A stretch of 64,000 nucleotides of DNA. Origin: Elainella saxicola E1. Its GTDB lineage: Bacteria; Cyanobacteriota; Cyanobacteriia; Elainellales; Elainellaceae. The notes beneath the pieces are model-generated. The model was not told the origin of the DNA. It saw only the letters and a list, made by a program, of their open reading frames with translations, and ran no database searches. Location of the stretch: positions 17,989 to 81,988 of the forward strand of contig LUGL01000030.1 of the NCBI GenBank assembly GCA_002796835.1. The letters run 5' to 3'. Made by a program: the position numbers and the translations under genes. This document shows positions 30,702-39,356 of the stretch, piece by piece (the stretch's first letter is position 1; each line of letters opens with the position of its first letter).

Positions 30702-32459
30702 ATGAATCAAGCCAATTCTTCAAACGCCTTCAAGATTATTCCGCTCGGCGGCTTACACGAGATTGGTAAAAACACCTGCGTTTTCGAATACAACGATGAA
30801 ATCGTACTGTTGGATGCAGGATTAGCATTTCCTACGGATGGGATGCATGGGGTGAATGTAGTTTTGCCTGATATGACCTATCTGCGCGAGAACCGGCATA
30901 AGATTCGCGGCATGATTGTCACCCATGGCCATGAGGATCATATCGGGGGCATTCCGTTTCACCTAAAACAGTTTGATATTCCAGCAATCTATGGTCCGAG
31001 GCTGGCAATGGCGTTGTTGCAAGACAAATTGGAAGAGGCCGGAGTAGCCGATCGCACGAAACTCTATCCTGTGCGACCTCGGGAAATGGTGCGGATCAGT
31101 CCATCGATTCTAGTTGAGTACATTCGTAATACTCATTCGATCGCAGATAGTTTTTCGGTGGCGCTCCATACCCCGATCGGAGTGGTGATCCATACGGGTG
31201 ACTTTAAAATCGACCATACGCCTGTGGATGGTGAACGGTTTGACCTGCAGCGATTAGCAGAGCATGGTGAAAAAGGGGTACTCTGCCTGATTAGCGACTC
31301 CACCAATTCAGAAGTGCCTGGATTTACGCCTTCTGAAAAGTCGGTTTACCCGAACCTCGATCGCGTTTTTGCTCAGGCAAAAGGACGGTTAATCGTCACC
31401 ACCTTTGCTTCTTCAGTTCACCGGGTCAACATGATTTTGGACCTAGCCAGGAAGAACGGACGAGTTGTTTCTGTATTGGGTCGATCGATGCTGAATGTGA
31501 TCGCCCATGCCCGCACTCTGGGGTATATCAAATGCGAGGACGACCTGTTTGTACCGCTCAACCTGCTGAACAAAATCCCCGACGAAAATGTGCTGATTCT
31601 AACCACCGGATCGCAAGGGGAACCGATGGCAGCCATGACTCGAATCGCCAATCAAGAACACCGTCAGGTGAAAATTCGTCAGGGTGACACAGTCGTTTTC
31701 TCTGCCAACCCCATTCCAGGCAATACGATCGCCGTTGTGAATACGATCGACAAACTGATGATGCAAGGGGCCAATGTTGTTTATGGGCGTGAAAAGGGCA
31801 TCCATGTTTCTGGCCATGGCGCGCAAGAAGATCAAAAATTGATGCTGGCTCTCACCAAACCCAAATTCTTCCTGCCTGTTCACGGCGAACACCGGATGTT
31901 AGTCAAGCATGCAGAAACGGCTCAAAGCATGGGCGTTCCTGCTGAGAATATGGTGATCATCAACAACGGAGATACGGTAGAGCTAACTCCCGATAGTATT
32001 CGGATTGGTCCTAAAGTACCTTCTGGGATTGAGTTAGTTGATTCCTCTCATTCCGGAATGGTGCATGAGCGTGTGTTGAAAGAGCGGCAGCAGTTAGCTG
32101 AAGATGGCATTGTGACAGTGGCCGCAGCACTCGGTTGGCGGGGTGAGTGGGCCGCTAAACCGGAATTGCATCTGCGTGGGGTTGCGACAGCGATCGAGAA
32201 AGCCAAGTTGGAAAAATTGGTGGTGCAGTCGATCGAAGCAATGGTGAGCGATCGATGGACCAATTACACCCAACCCGTAGGCAACGTAATTGAAGTCGAT
32301 TGGACGCGGCTTCAAACTGATATTGAAGTGGAATTACGTCGGTTAATGCGGCGTGAGCTCCAGATGAATCCTACGGTTGTGTTCTTGCTGCAAACTCCAC
32401 TAGAACCACCTGCCACGACAGCTCGACGGCAACGATCGACTGCAAAAGTCGCTTCTTAA
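30702..32459 (+). CDS. rnj: Ribonuclease J
   Basis: 585 residues. Metallo-beta-lactamase core with HGHEDHIGG (metal ligands), GDFKID, and beta-CASP motifs (SDSTNSEVPG, TTFASSVHRV, and the late HVSGHGAQED and PVHGEHRM). RNase J has 5'-exonuclease and endonuclease activity in mRNA decay and rRNA processing. Only one ORF fits; ATG has AAGGATAAAC upstream. Its position after asd-dapA is conserved in cyanobacteria. Confidence 0.96.
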   Translation: MNQANSSNAFKIIPLGGLHEIGKNTCVFEYNDEIVLLDAGLAFPTDGMHGVNVVLPDMTYLRENRHKIRGMIVTHGHEDHIGGIPFHLKQFDIPAIYGPRLAMALLQDKLEEAGVADRTKLYPVRPREMVRISPSILVEYIRNTHSIADSFSVALHTPIGVVIHTGDFKIDHTPVDGERFDLQRLAEHGEKGVLCLISDSTNSEVPGFTPSEKSVYPNLDRVFAQAKGRLIVTTFASSVHRVNMILDLARKNGRVVSVLGRSMLNVIAHARTLGYIKCEDDLFVPLNLLNKIPDENVLILTTGSQGEPMAAMTRIANQEHRQVKIRQGDTVVFSANPIPGNTIAVVNTIDKLMMQGANVVYGREKGIHVSGHGAQEDQKLMLALTKPKFFLPVHGEHRMLVKHAETAQSMGVPAENMVIINNGDTVELTPDSIRIGPKVPSGIELVDSSHSGMVHERVLKERQQLAEDGIVTVAAALGWRGEWAAKPELHLRGVATAIEKAKLEKLVVQSIEAMVSDRWTNYTQPVGNVIEVDWTRLQTDIEVELRRLMRRELQMNPTVVFLLQTPLEPPATTARRQRSTAKVAS

Positions 32460-32588
32460 AGTTTTTCAATGCGCCTCAACTGAAACTGAAAAACCTCTCT
32501 TGATTTTCTTTGGGTAGAGCGATCGGCTAGGTTTCTTGAAGCGCAATAGCTGGTTAAAAAATTGACAGTCTTGTGAGTTTAGAATGTT

Positions 32589-32618
32589 GGGTCAGGGTTT
32601 TCCTTGACCCGCTTTTTT
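32589..32618 (+). terminator. Rho-independent terminator after rnj
   Basis: Arms GGGTCA (32589-32594) and TGACCC (32605-32610), followed by GCTTTTTT. It closes the asd-dapA-rnj transcript about 130 bp after the rnj stop. The rest of 32460-32862 shows no gene. Confidence 0.75.
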
Positions 32619-32862
32619 ATGGGCATTTCCGTTGGCGATTTCCCGGAGAGAAATTTGCTGGTTGCTCAAAATTTGTGTAATTTTACTCACTTTACTATTG
32701 CTGGGTTAGGGCAAGATACCAATGTCAGTCAACTAGAAAGCGATGGCTGTCTCAGCCCTTTTCAAAGTAATTGTGAACTTCCGAATTGGGCTATGGGGTG
32801 TTTGTATTCCCTAATTGAAGGGAAACAACTCTACCGCTCCACCCATTCTCCGAGGAGGTATT

Positions 32863-33252
32863 ATGAGCACAACGAACCAAAATACTGACAATCTGGCCCT
32901 TGTTAGCTGGATTTGGCTGGATCATACAGAACTTCCAGTTAACTCATCTCCAGTAGCTTCGCAATCTTTAGTCTCTCCCGCAGCAAGCTCTTCATTTGAC
33001 CCGTTTCTACCGATTCGTCACTGGTTAGATGGAATTGAGATCAATAATTCAACCCTGGCCCATCGCATCTGTCGTCTCATTCCAGCCCAATGTCCCTTCG
33101 AGCGAGAATTGAAGCTGTTTGGCCGTACAGTGTTGCGCATTCCGCCGATGTGCAAGTTGAACCCTGTTTATGAACAAGTTGTTGCACTGCGATTTCGGGC
33201 AATGTGCTACTTGGCAGATGATTGCGGCGAAGACATTAGCCAGTATTGCTAA
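32863..33252 (+). CDS. Mo-dependent nitrogenase C-terminus-like protein
   Basis: 129 residues from the ATG at 32863, with a strong GAGGAGG ribosome site; the longer upstream frame is rejected on that basis. The conserved half runs from LPIRHWLDGIEI through HRICRLIPAQCPFERELKLFGR to LNPVYEQVVALRFRAMCYL. This matches the cyanobacterial family named after the C-terminus of a Mo-dependent nitrogenase annotation; despite that name it is not a nitrogenase subunit. Function unknown. Confidence 0.8.
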   Translation: MSTTNQNTDNLALVSWIWLDHTELPVNSSPVASQSLVSPAASSSFDPFLPIRHWLDGIEINNSTLAHRICRLIPAQCPFERELKLFGRTVLRIPPMCKLNPVYEQVVALRFRAMCYLADDCGEDISQYC

Positions 33253-33283
33253 TCTCCAATCGATGAAAGCGAGGAGTTGCTCA

Positions 33284-33586
33284 TTAGAATAGTAGACTCG
33301 CTAAGGCCAGGATTCCAGCAATCACCATCATTCCAGCAGGCATCAACTTGCGTGTTTTAGCAAACCGAATTGCAAAAACAACAATCAAGATGCTGGTTAC
33401 ACCGATCGCCAACGGTGATCCCCAGGTTGCTCCTTGTTGTTGAGCAATGCCGCTGATGACCAGCAGAATGCCACTGAGCGATCCTGAGATTAAGGAAGTT
33501 TGGCTGCTGGCTTTGACATAGCCCAAAACGCCACCCAGTCCTGCCATAATGCCATAAGCGATCGATACAATGACTGCGAGTTCCAT
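33284..33586 (-). CDS. TMEM14-family membrane protein
   Basis: 100 residues with four predicted membrane helices and small-residue-rich turns (YGIMAGLGGVLGYVKASSQTSLISG). This is the TMEM14/UPF0136 pattern; plant relatives (FAX) export fatty acids from plastids. Ribosome site GAGCAG precedes the ATG. Lipid transport is inferred only from the plant relatives. Confidence 0.82.
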   Translation of the reverse strand: MELAVIVSIAYGIMAGLGGVLGYVKASSQTSLISGSLSGILLVISGIAQQQGATWGSPLAIGVTSILIVVFAIRFAKTRKLMPAGMMVIAGILALASLLF

Positions 33587-33640
33587 GTTCTGCTCCTCTC
33601 AAAAATATTTTTTGAAATTGGTTTTCTTCAATTAACTGCT

Positions 33641-34309
33641 TTAAAGTTCTGCCCATTTACGCAACAAATTGGCATGAGCTTTTGAAATGAGATCAAATTC
33701 CGGCGTTTTGCCTTGCTGATTAAAAATCGCCTGTCGAGCTGTATCCAGATCAAATAAAATCTCTCGATCGTAGGCATCTCGCACCAAACTTTGGATCCAG
33801 GTCACTGCAACCAGCCGCACTCCCTTGATGACCGGGTCAACGCGGTGCAGGGTTGAAGAGGGATAGACCACCATAGAGCCAGCTTCTAGCTTGATTGCTT
33901 CTTCTCCTTGCGGCGTTTCCAGGATTAGTTCTCCACCTGCATAATCATCGACTCGACTCAGAAACAGCGTCATTGAGATATCCGATCGCATCAATGGGGT
34001 TCCCATCAAAGCATTGTCTACATGGTTCCCATAGGACATGCCGGGTTCATAGCGGCTGAACAGAGGGGGGCGGATCTGTTTCGGTCGTACCGCCATTTGA
34101 AATAGCTGATTGCGTTGCAACGCTGCCATGACGATTTCTTTGGTCTCTGAGGCGATCGGATCAGCACTATCAAGTTGCTGATTGTGTTTGACCAGACGCG
34201 CATGCCATCCTGCGGTTGCTTTGCCATCTTGAAATGCAGCAGATGCCAATTGGCTGGTGAGGCGATCGAGTTCTTCAGTGGTCAAAACATTGGCAATGCA
34301 AAGCAACAT
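33641..34309 (-). CDS. PKHD-type Fe(II)/2-oxoglutarate hydroxylase (PiuC-like)
   Basis: 222 residues. Double-stranded beta-helix with the metal site His-x-Asp in NHVDNA, distal His in SSTLHRVDPV, and the 2-oxoglutarate Arg in GVRLVAVTW. The C-terminal helical extension (YDREILFDLDTARQAIF) is typical of the PiuC family, often linked with iron supply. Only one gene, with no TonB receptor beside it. A second, distinct 2OG oxygenase is at 41063-41650. Confidence 0.88.
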   Translation of the reverse strand: MLLCIANVLTTEELDRLTSQLASAAFQDGKATAGWHARLVKHNQQLDSADPIASETKEIVMAALQRNQLFQMAVRPKQIRPPLFSRYEPGMSYGNHVDNALMGTPLMRSDISMTLFLSRVDDYAGGELILETPQGEEAIKLEAGSMVVYPSSTLHRVDPVIKGVRLVAVTWIQSLVRDAYDREILFDLDTARQAIFNQQGKTPEFDLISKAHANLLRKWAEL

Positions 34310-34472
34310 AGCAATCCAGTTACAACTCTAATGCGGCGATCAACTTTGGCAACAGAGGGAAACTGGGCCATCCTAGGCTCTAAGTATGGGATGCACAGCA
34401 GTCTCCTCTGTCTCGGTTGCTTCAGATAGCTAAATCACCGTGAAATACTCAAGCCTTCAGGCGTCTTTCGCA

Positions 34473-34895
34473 TCATCCTTCGCCACCTTCACCGCCTTCA
34501 CCGCCTTCACCCCCATCATCAGGCAGAGTTGGCAGCGTAGGAGGATTGGTCTCATCTTCAGTGGTCGTGTCCATTTCTTCAGTGGACTCTTCAATCTCAG
34601 TCCCATCTTCAGTAGTTGTGGTTTCGTCAATCGTTTCGTCAACAGTTGTAGTTCCGTCAGTCGTTTCTTCAGTTGTAGTTTCGTCAACAATCTCTTCAAC
34701 ACCAGTCTCTTCAGAGATTAATGGAGTTTCGGACAGCACAGGGGTAACTGACAAGGTTGGTGTTTGAGCTACTTCCAGTCTCTCTTCAGCAAGATGGCTG
34801 TCAGCCGATACCTCATTTGCAGCGATCGCCGCATAACCTGTGTTGGTTAAAACATAGGCTCCGATGCCGATCCAAATTTTCGTCTTTGCTTTCAT
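34473..34895 (-). CDS. Acidic, Thr/Glu-rich secreted protein with Gly-Glu tail
   Basis: 140 residues from the ATG at 34895, preceded by GGAGGG; an upstream frame extension is rejected. The first 25 residues look like a signal peptide (KTKIWIGIGAYVLTNTGYAAIAA). The remainder is extremely acidic, with repeated TTxET/DETT units and a C-terminal GGEGGEGGEG run. No domain recognised; it could be an extracellular or periplasmic ion-binding protein. Confidence 0.65.
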   Translation of the reverse strand: MKAKTKIWIGIGAYVLTNTGYAAIAANEVSADSHLAEERLEVAQTPTLSVTPVLSETPLISEETGVEEIVDETTTEETTDGTTTVDETIDETTTTEDGTEIEESTEEMDTTTEDETNPPTLPTLPDDGGEGGEGGEGGEG

Positions 34896-35096
34896 CTCAC
34901 ACCCTCCACATAGATCTAATTGAGAAAAATTTACAGTAAAGTGGTCCCCGAAGGGAGAATTTGGCCAAAATGTAGGGATCAAGTTCAGAGGTGGTGATAA
35001 GGTGGGATGGTTTTGATCAGACGGCTTGAAACAGATTCAGGCTCATAGTTTGTCTGATCCACTGCTCCATCTCTCACTCAAGCCAGACCTTCTACG

Positions 35097-36404
35097 ATGA
35101 CCTCAGTTCAATCATTGCAACGGCAAACGGCTTCTTTATTGCTTTATCAATCCACGCTTCAGGGATCGATCGCCCAAGCATTTTTGGCGTTGTTGCAGAC
35201 TTGCCAAGAGAATCAGCAGGGTTTAGCTGGGTTAAAAGCTTATGGAGTGTGGTTTCAGGAATTAGTTGCAGCAGAAATGACCTGGCAGGACTATTTGTTA
35301 TTGCAGGTGCTCCGTGCTGATAATCCATTCACGCAACAAATCCAACGTCGATCGATCGATCAGTTGCCTCAAGCGCTGGTTGCTGCAGTTCAGCATGATC
35401 TGCGAGTTTTGCAACAGATATATCAATGTGATGTTCAGCAAGTTGCAGCCTGGGTCCAAAGCACCGCTGAGTTAGAGACTTTACCGATCGTCTGGAAGCT
35501 GGAACATTCTAACCAGCCAACTGTACAGGAATTGGCGAAGGTACCCTTGTGGCAGCAGTTCAAGCGCGCATCAGACTGGGGATCGCTATTGCCTGAGCTA
35601 GCTGATTTCTACCGAAAGTTTGGCAGTGGACCGTTTGCCATCTATCAGGCATTTCGGTGGCAGGCCGGTGAATTGCAGGGAGTGGCCTATCCAGACCCAA
35701 TCCAACTCGATGCGCTGGTTGGCTACGAATCCCAGAAGGCGACCTTGCAGCAAAATACAGCCGCGCTCTTGGCAGGCTATCCGGCGCTGCATGTGCTGCT
35801 TTATGGTAGTCGGGGAACGGGAAAATCCTCTTTAGTCAAAGCGCTGTTGTCAGCCTATGGGGATCAGGGATTGCGGCTGGTGGAGGTGAATAAGGCCGAT
35901 CTGCGCGATCTTCCTACGATTGTCGATCGTCTGCGCGATGTCCCCCAGAAATTCATCGTTTTTGTGGATGATCTCTCGTTTGAAGAAGATGACGATGCCT
36001 ATAAAGCCCTGAAGGTAGTGCTCGAAGGAAACATCACAGCCCGCCCGCAAAATGTTGTGGTTTATGCCACTTCTAACCGCCGTCACCTGATTCGTGAATT
36101 TTTTGATGATCGACCTCGCCCACGCGATGCCGATGAAATTCATCACTGGGATACGGTACAGGAAAAATTGTCCTTTAGCGATCGGTTCGGTTTAACAGTG
36201 ACATTTGAACCCGCCAATCAAGAGACGTACTTAGAAATTGTGCACCATTTGGCCGAGCAGAGCACAATTGCCCTTGATCCCCAGACTTTAGAATTTCGGG
36301 CACTGCAATGGGCCACCCGACATAATGGGCGATCAGGACGAACTGCTCGTCAATTTATTGATTTTTTGATGGCTGAAAGTCTTCAATCCCCTCGGAAAGC
36401 TTAG
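35097..36404 (+). CDS. DUF815 AAA-type ATPase
   Basis: 435 residues. The ATPase region begins near 195 (LDALVGYESQKATL) with Walker A YGSRGTGKSS at about 240 and Walker B FIVFVDDLSFEED, then a sensor-1 NVVVYATSNRRHL, and the DUF815-typical loop DRPRPRDADEIHHWDTVQEKLSFSDRFG. The N-terminal 190 residues are helical. DUF815 ATPases are widespread with unproven function. Single gene on this strand. Confidence 0.9.
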   Translation: MTSVQSLQRQTASLLLYQSTLQGSIAQAFLALLQTCQENQQGLAGLKAYGVWFQELVAAEMTWQDYLLLQVLRADNPFTQQIQRRSIDQLPQALVAAVQHDLRVLQQIYQCDVQQVAAWVQSTAELETLPIVWKLEHSNQPTVQELAKVPLWQQFKRASDWGSLLPELADFYRKFGSGPFAIYQAFRWQAGELQGVAYPDPIQLDALVGYESQKATLQQNTAALLAGYPALHVLLYGSRGTGKSSLVKALLSAYGDQGLRLVEVNKADLRDLPTIVDRLRDVPQKFIVFVDDLSFEEDDDAYKALKVVLEGNITARPQNVVVYATSNRRHLIREFFDDRPRPRDADEIHHWDTVQEKLSFSDRFGLTVTFEPANQETYLEIVHHLAEQSTIALDPQTLEFRALQWATRHNGRSGRTARQFIDFLMAESLQSPRKA

Positions 36405-36457
36405 TTACGAACACCAAGCTACAGGAGATAGGAGTGAAGTTCAGTGGATGCTTTGCC

Positions 36458-37540
36458 TCACACTGCGATCGCAGACGTATCTGGATGAATGACGCTGAGA
36501 TCGGCTGAATGCCATGCTTTGCCATCGAGCGCCATTTGCTCAATCAAACTTGCTAATCTCAAGGCTTTGAGAGCCTGTTCTCCACCCACCGAAGGCTGAT
36601 TGCCACCACGAATGCAGGCCACAAAGTGTTCGAGTTCAGCATGCAATGGTTCAATGTTGCTGGTGTAAACCTTTTCGATCAGCCCATCTTGACGATAGAG
36701 CACCTGACCATGATCGGTAAGGTAGTTGGCAACCGTTTGCCGATGGATAAGGATCTCGTTATTCAGGAAATCAGCTTCAGTCAGCGAATCCTTACAATGG
36801 GCTGCAATACGGCGGATTTTGCGATGGGTGACTTTGCTTGCAGTCAAGGTTGCAACGATGCCGTTGGCGAATCCTAACACTGCAGTCACGTAGTCCAGGT
36901 AGCCTGATCCTTTCGAGGCTCGGCTGCCGCTAGCGGTTAGCTTCACGACTTGCGAACCGGCTAATTCAAGCAGCAGATCGATATCATGAATCATCAGATC
37001 CAGGACTACTGAGACATCATTAGCCCGATCGGAATAGGGACTCATGCGATGCGCTTCAAAGGCGAGTAACTCCTCCGTTTTCAAAACCTTATTCAATTCT
37101 TGAAAAGCTGGATTAAACCGTTCAATGTGCCCAACCTGCAAGATGCAGTGCGACTCTGCCGCCGCATTCACAAGCAATTCTGCTTCTGCAATACTGGCAG
37201 CGATCGGCTTCTCGATCAGGACATGTTTACCTGCTCTTAAACAGGCCATACCCACGTTGTAATGCAACCGGGTTGGGACTGCGATGCAAACTCCATCTAC
37301 ATGGGGCAGAAGATCGTGATAGTCCTCAAAAAACTTGACTCGATACTTACTTGCGGTGTCTAATCCCCGCTCAATGTTGACATCCGATACACCCACCAGC
37401 TCAACATCTTTTAGCAAACTAAGGACGCGAGTATGGTGCTGTCCCATATTCCCTACACCGATGATGCCAATGCGGATCGGCTTCAACTGGTGACGTTGCC
37501 CTAGCCCATTGGTTGGTCTGATCGACGAGTTGTCTTGCAC
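36458..37540 (-). CDS. Gfo/Idh/MocA-family oxidoreductase
   Basis: 360 residues. NAD(P)-binding Rossmann fold at the N-terminus (IGIIGVGNMGQHHTRVL) and the family EKP motif in LIEKPIAAS. The second domain has HDIDLLLELAG. These enzymes oxidise or reduce sugars and sugar derivatives. Homologues in cyanobacteria often serve surface sugar synthesis, but nothing adjacent specifies a substrate. Confidence 0.88.
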   Translation of the reverse strand: MQDNSSIRPTNGLGQRHQLKPIRIGIIGVGNMGQHHTRVLSLLKDVELVGVSDVNIERGLDTASKYRVKFFEDYHDLLPHVDGVCIAVPTRLHYNVGMACLRAGKHVLIEKPIAASIAEAELLVNAAAESHCILQVGHIERFNPAFQELNKVLKTEELLAFEAHRMSPYSDRANDVSVVLDLMIHDIDLLLELAGSQVVKLTASGSRASKGSGYLDYVTAVLGFANGIVATLTASKVTHRKIRRIAAHCKDSLTEADFLNNEILIHRQTVANYLTDHGQVLYRQDGLIEKVYTSNIEPLHAELEHFVACIRGGNQPSVGGEQALKALRLASLIEQMALDGKAWHSADLSVIHPDTSAIAV

Positions 37541-38217
37541 GCCTGTTGTCTCCTACACACCACCACAATAAAAATCATTCAAGACATCTGGACAAGGAAC
37601 GAACCAACTAGATACTACCATTAGTGATTTTGTATAAAGAATTCTAACGTTTTGTTTTTATATCTCAGTAGGCGACCTTATTGTGCTGGTTGGCGCAAGC
37701 GACCTCTAAAACCAATGTGGCAGTTTTTGGCCTGTCCTAATCGTTTTACTGCTTAGAAGGAACTCTGGATTACCTGACCAGGTTGCATAATCAGTGCTCT
37801 TGCAGTTTAGACGCTCGTGGCGCAGTCGTGTAAAAATAGCTATTGCCATTGTCGATAAGGCAGACTATCTTCTAAAGGCAACATTCTTCACCGCTTCTAG
37901 AAAAATAGCTGTGTTTTGCTTCAAGACTGCATTTATCTCCAGTGCTTGATCCACCCCGATCGTCTAAATTTCGAATTTTATACAGTTGTATGAAAAGATG
38001 CCCCCTAGTCTACAACGCCCTCTCCCCAAGGGCAAACAGCAACGGTGGGTCAAATTAGCAATCTTTTAATTAGCGGATAATTAGCGGAATCTTGGTTTAG
38101 ACAGTTCTTTTAAGCCCCAACTCATATATCAGCGAAAGGAGATAATAGTGCGGTGAATCTTCCTTTCAATCAAAACAAGTTAAGCCAGAATAGAAATATC
38201 TGGATTGTTCGATTTCC
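37541..38217. other. 677-bp intergenic region, no gene recognised
   Basis: The region separates the divergent oxidoreductase and response regulator. It contains AT-rich stretches and a possible purine-rich AAAGGAGATAATAG near 38139, but no ORF with coding character and no clear RNA structure. Confidence 0.4.
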
Positions 38218-38889
38218 ATGCCTCTAACTATTCTTGTGGCTGATGATGATCTAGGGACAAGGTTAGCTGTCAGTGATTACCTTGCAATCTTGGGTTATGA
38301 AACGATCCCTGTTGAAGATGGGCAAAAAGCGCTGGCCCTTGTGAACCAGTATCAGCCGCATTTGATTGTGACTGATATTACGATGCCCTATTTAGACGGG
38401 TATGAGTTTGTTCGACAAGTGCGTCGTCAGCCTGCTTTCCGTTTGCTGCCCGTGATTTTTTTAACTGAACGGACGAACACTGAAGATCGCATCCGGGGTT
38501 ATCAGCTAGGTTGTGATGCCTATTTGCCCAAGCCGTTTGAGTTGGCAGAACTGGGAGCGGTTGTGCGAAATTTGCTCGATCGGGCTCAAATGATTGAATC
38601 TGAGTGGCGAGTCCGGTTGCGATCGGGTGAGGCTCCATCGGGTAGTGCAGTTGGAACTGCTGAGAAACCTCCCCAGGTTGTTTCGCCGCTATTGATAGAG
38701 CTGACCTGTCGGGAACGGGATGTGCTGGCCGTGTTGGTCGAAGGACTTTCCAATGGGCAAATTGGGGATCGGTTGCATCTCAGCCCCAGAACGATCGAGA
38801 AATATGTCAGCAGTCTGCTCCGTAAAACAGAGACCAACAACCGAGCTGACCTGGTTCGCTTTGCGATTGAACACCAGCTTGTTAAATAA
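38218..38889 (+). CDS. LuxR/NarL-type response regulator
   Basis: 223 residues. Receiver at about 3-120 with DDD, phospho-acceptor Asp in VTDITMPYLDGYE and Lys in LPKPFE; LuxR-type HTH at about 160-220 (LTCRERDVLAVLVEGLSNGQIGDRLHLSPRTIEKYVSSLLRKT). It binds DNA after phosphorylation by an unlinked kinase. No kinase gene is next to it. Confidence 0.93.
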   Translation: MPLTILVADDDLGTRLAVSDYLAILGYETIPVEDGQKALALVNQYQPHLIVTDITMPYLDGYEFVRQVRRQPAFRLLPVIFLTERTNTEDRIRGYQLGCDAYLPKPFELAELGAVVRNLLDRAQMIESEWRVRLRSGEAPSGSAVGTAEKPPQVVSPLLIELTCRERDVLAVLVEGLSNGQIGDRLHLSPRTIEKYVSSLLRKTETNNRADLVRFAIEHQLVK

Positions 38890-39034
38890 GATCTGTCTCT
38901 GGTAGACGGCTGAACGCGAGTTGAATTCTGAAGAATGTTAGTATGTGACCGAGTTTCAGCAATTTTTAGGCCACAATCGAAACGGATTGCTGCTTAGTTC
39001 ATTACCCATTCCATCAGCGAAAGAATTAAAACCT

Positions 39035-39157
39035 ATGGATGTTAAAACAATTTTGTTGGCGCTAACCCCCATTTTTATTCTGGCCTGCCTCTTCTTCGGG
39101 ACGCGCAACGGGTTCTATGACACTGACAATTACCATGGCAACGGTTCGGCCCATTAA
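39035..39157 (+). CDS. 40-residue single-helix membrane protein
   Basis: Starts at the ATG at 39035; the in-frame extension to 38945 is unlikely. One N-terminal transmembrane helix (KTILLALTPIFILACLFFG) is followed by a conserved-looking polar tail, RNGFYDTDNYHGNGSAH. Size and topology resemble small subunits of cyanobacterial photosynthetic or NDH-1 complexes, but I cannot name it. The clean ORF and the tail make chance unlikely. Confidence 0.5.
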   Translation: MDVKTILLALTPIFILACLFFGTRNGFYDTDNYHGNGSAH

Positions 39158-39356
39158 TTAGCATCGGCCCTTTCATTGGCAGTGGCCCGTTTCGTGTAAC
39201 TGGGGTATTCGATCCGTTAGCTCAGGCCATTAGTTTTGGTGAGTTACGATCGCTTGCGAGAAACAGGGCTGGTATGTGATGATTTGGCGACAAAGGCACT
39301 GGTTTGGTTCATCGATTGAATGCCTGACTGGTGCATTCTGATAAACATCCATCGCC

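Noticed and set aside
32604..32888. 94-residue ORF between rnj and the nitrogenase-like gene
   Set aside because: It starts in the rnj terminator and runs through the ribosome site of the real gene in another frame.
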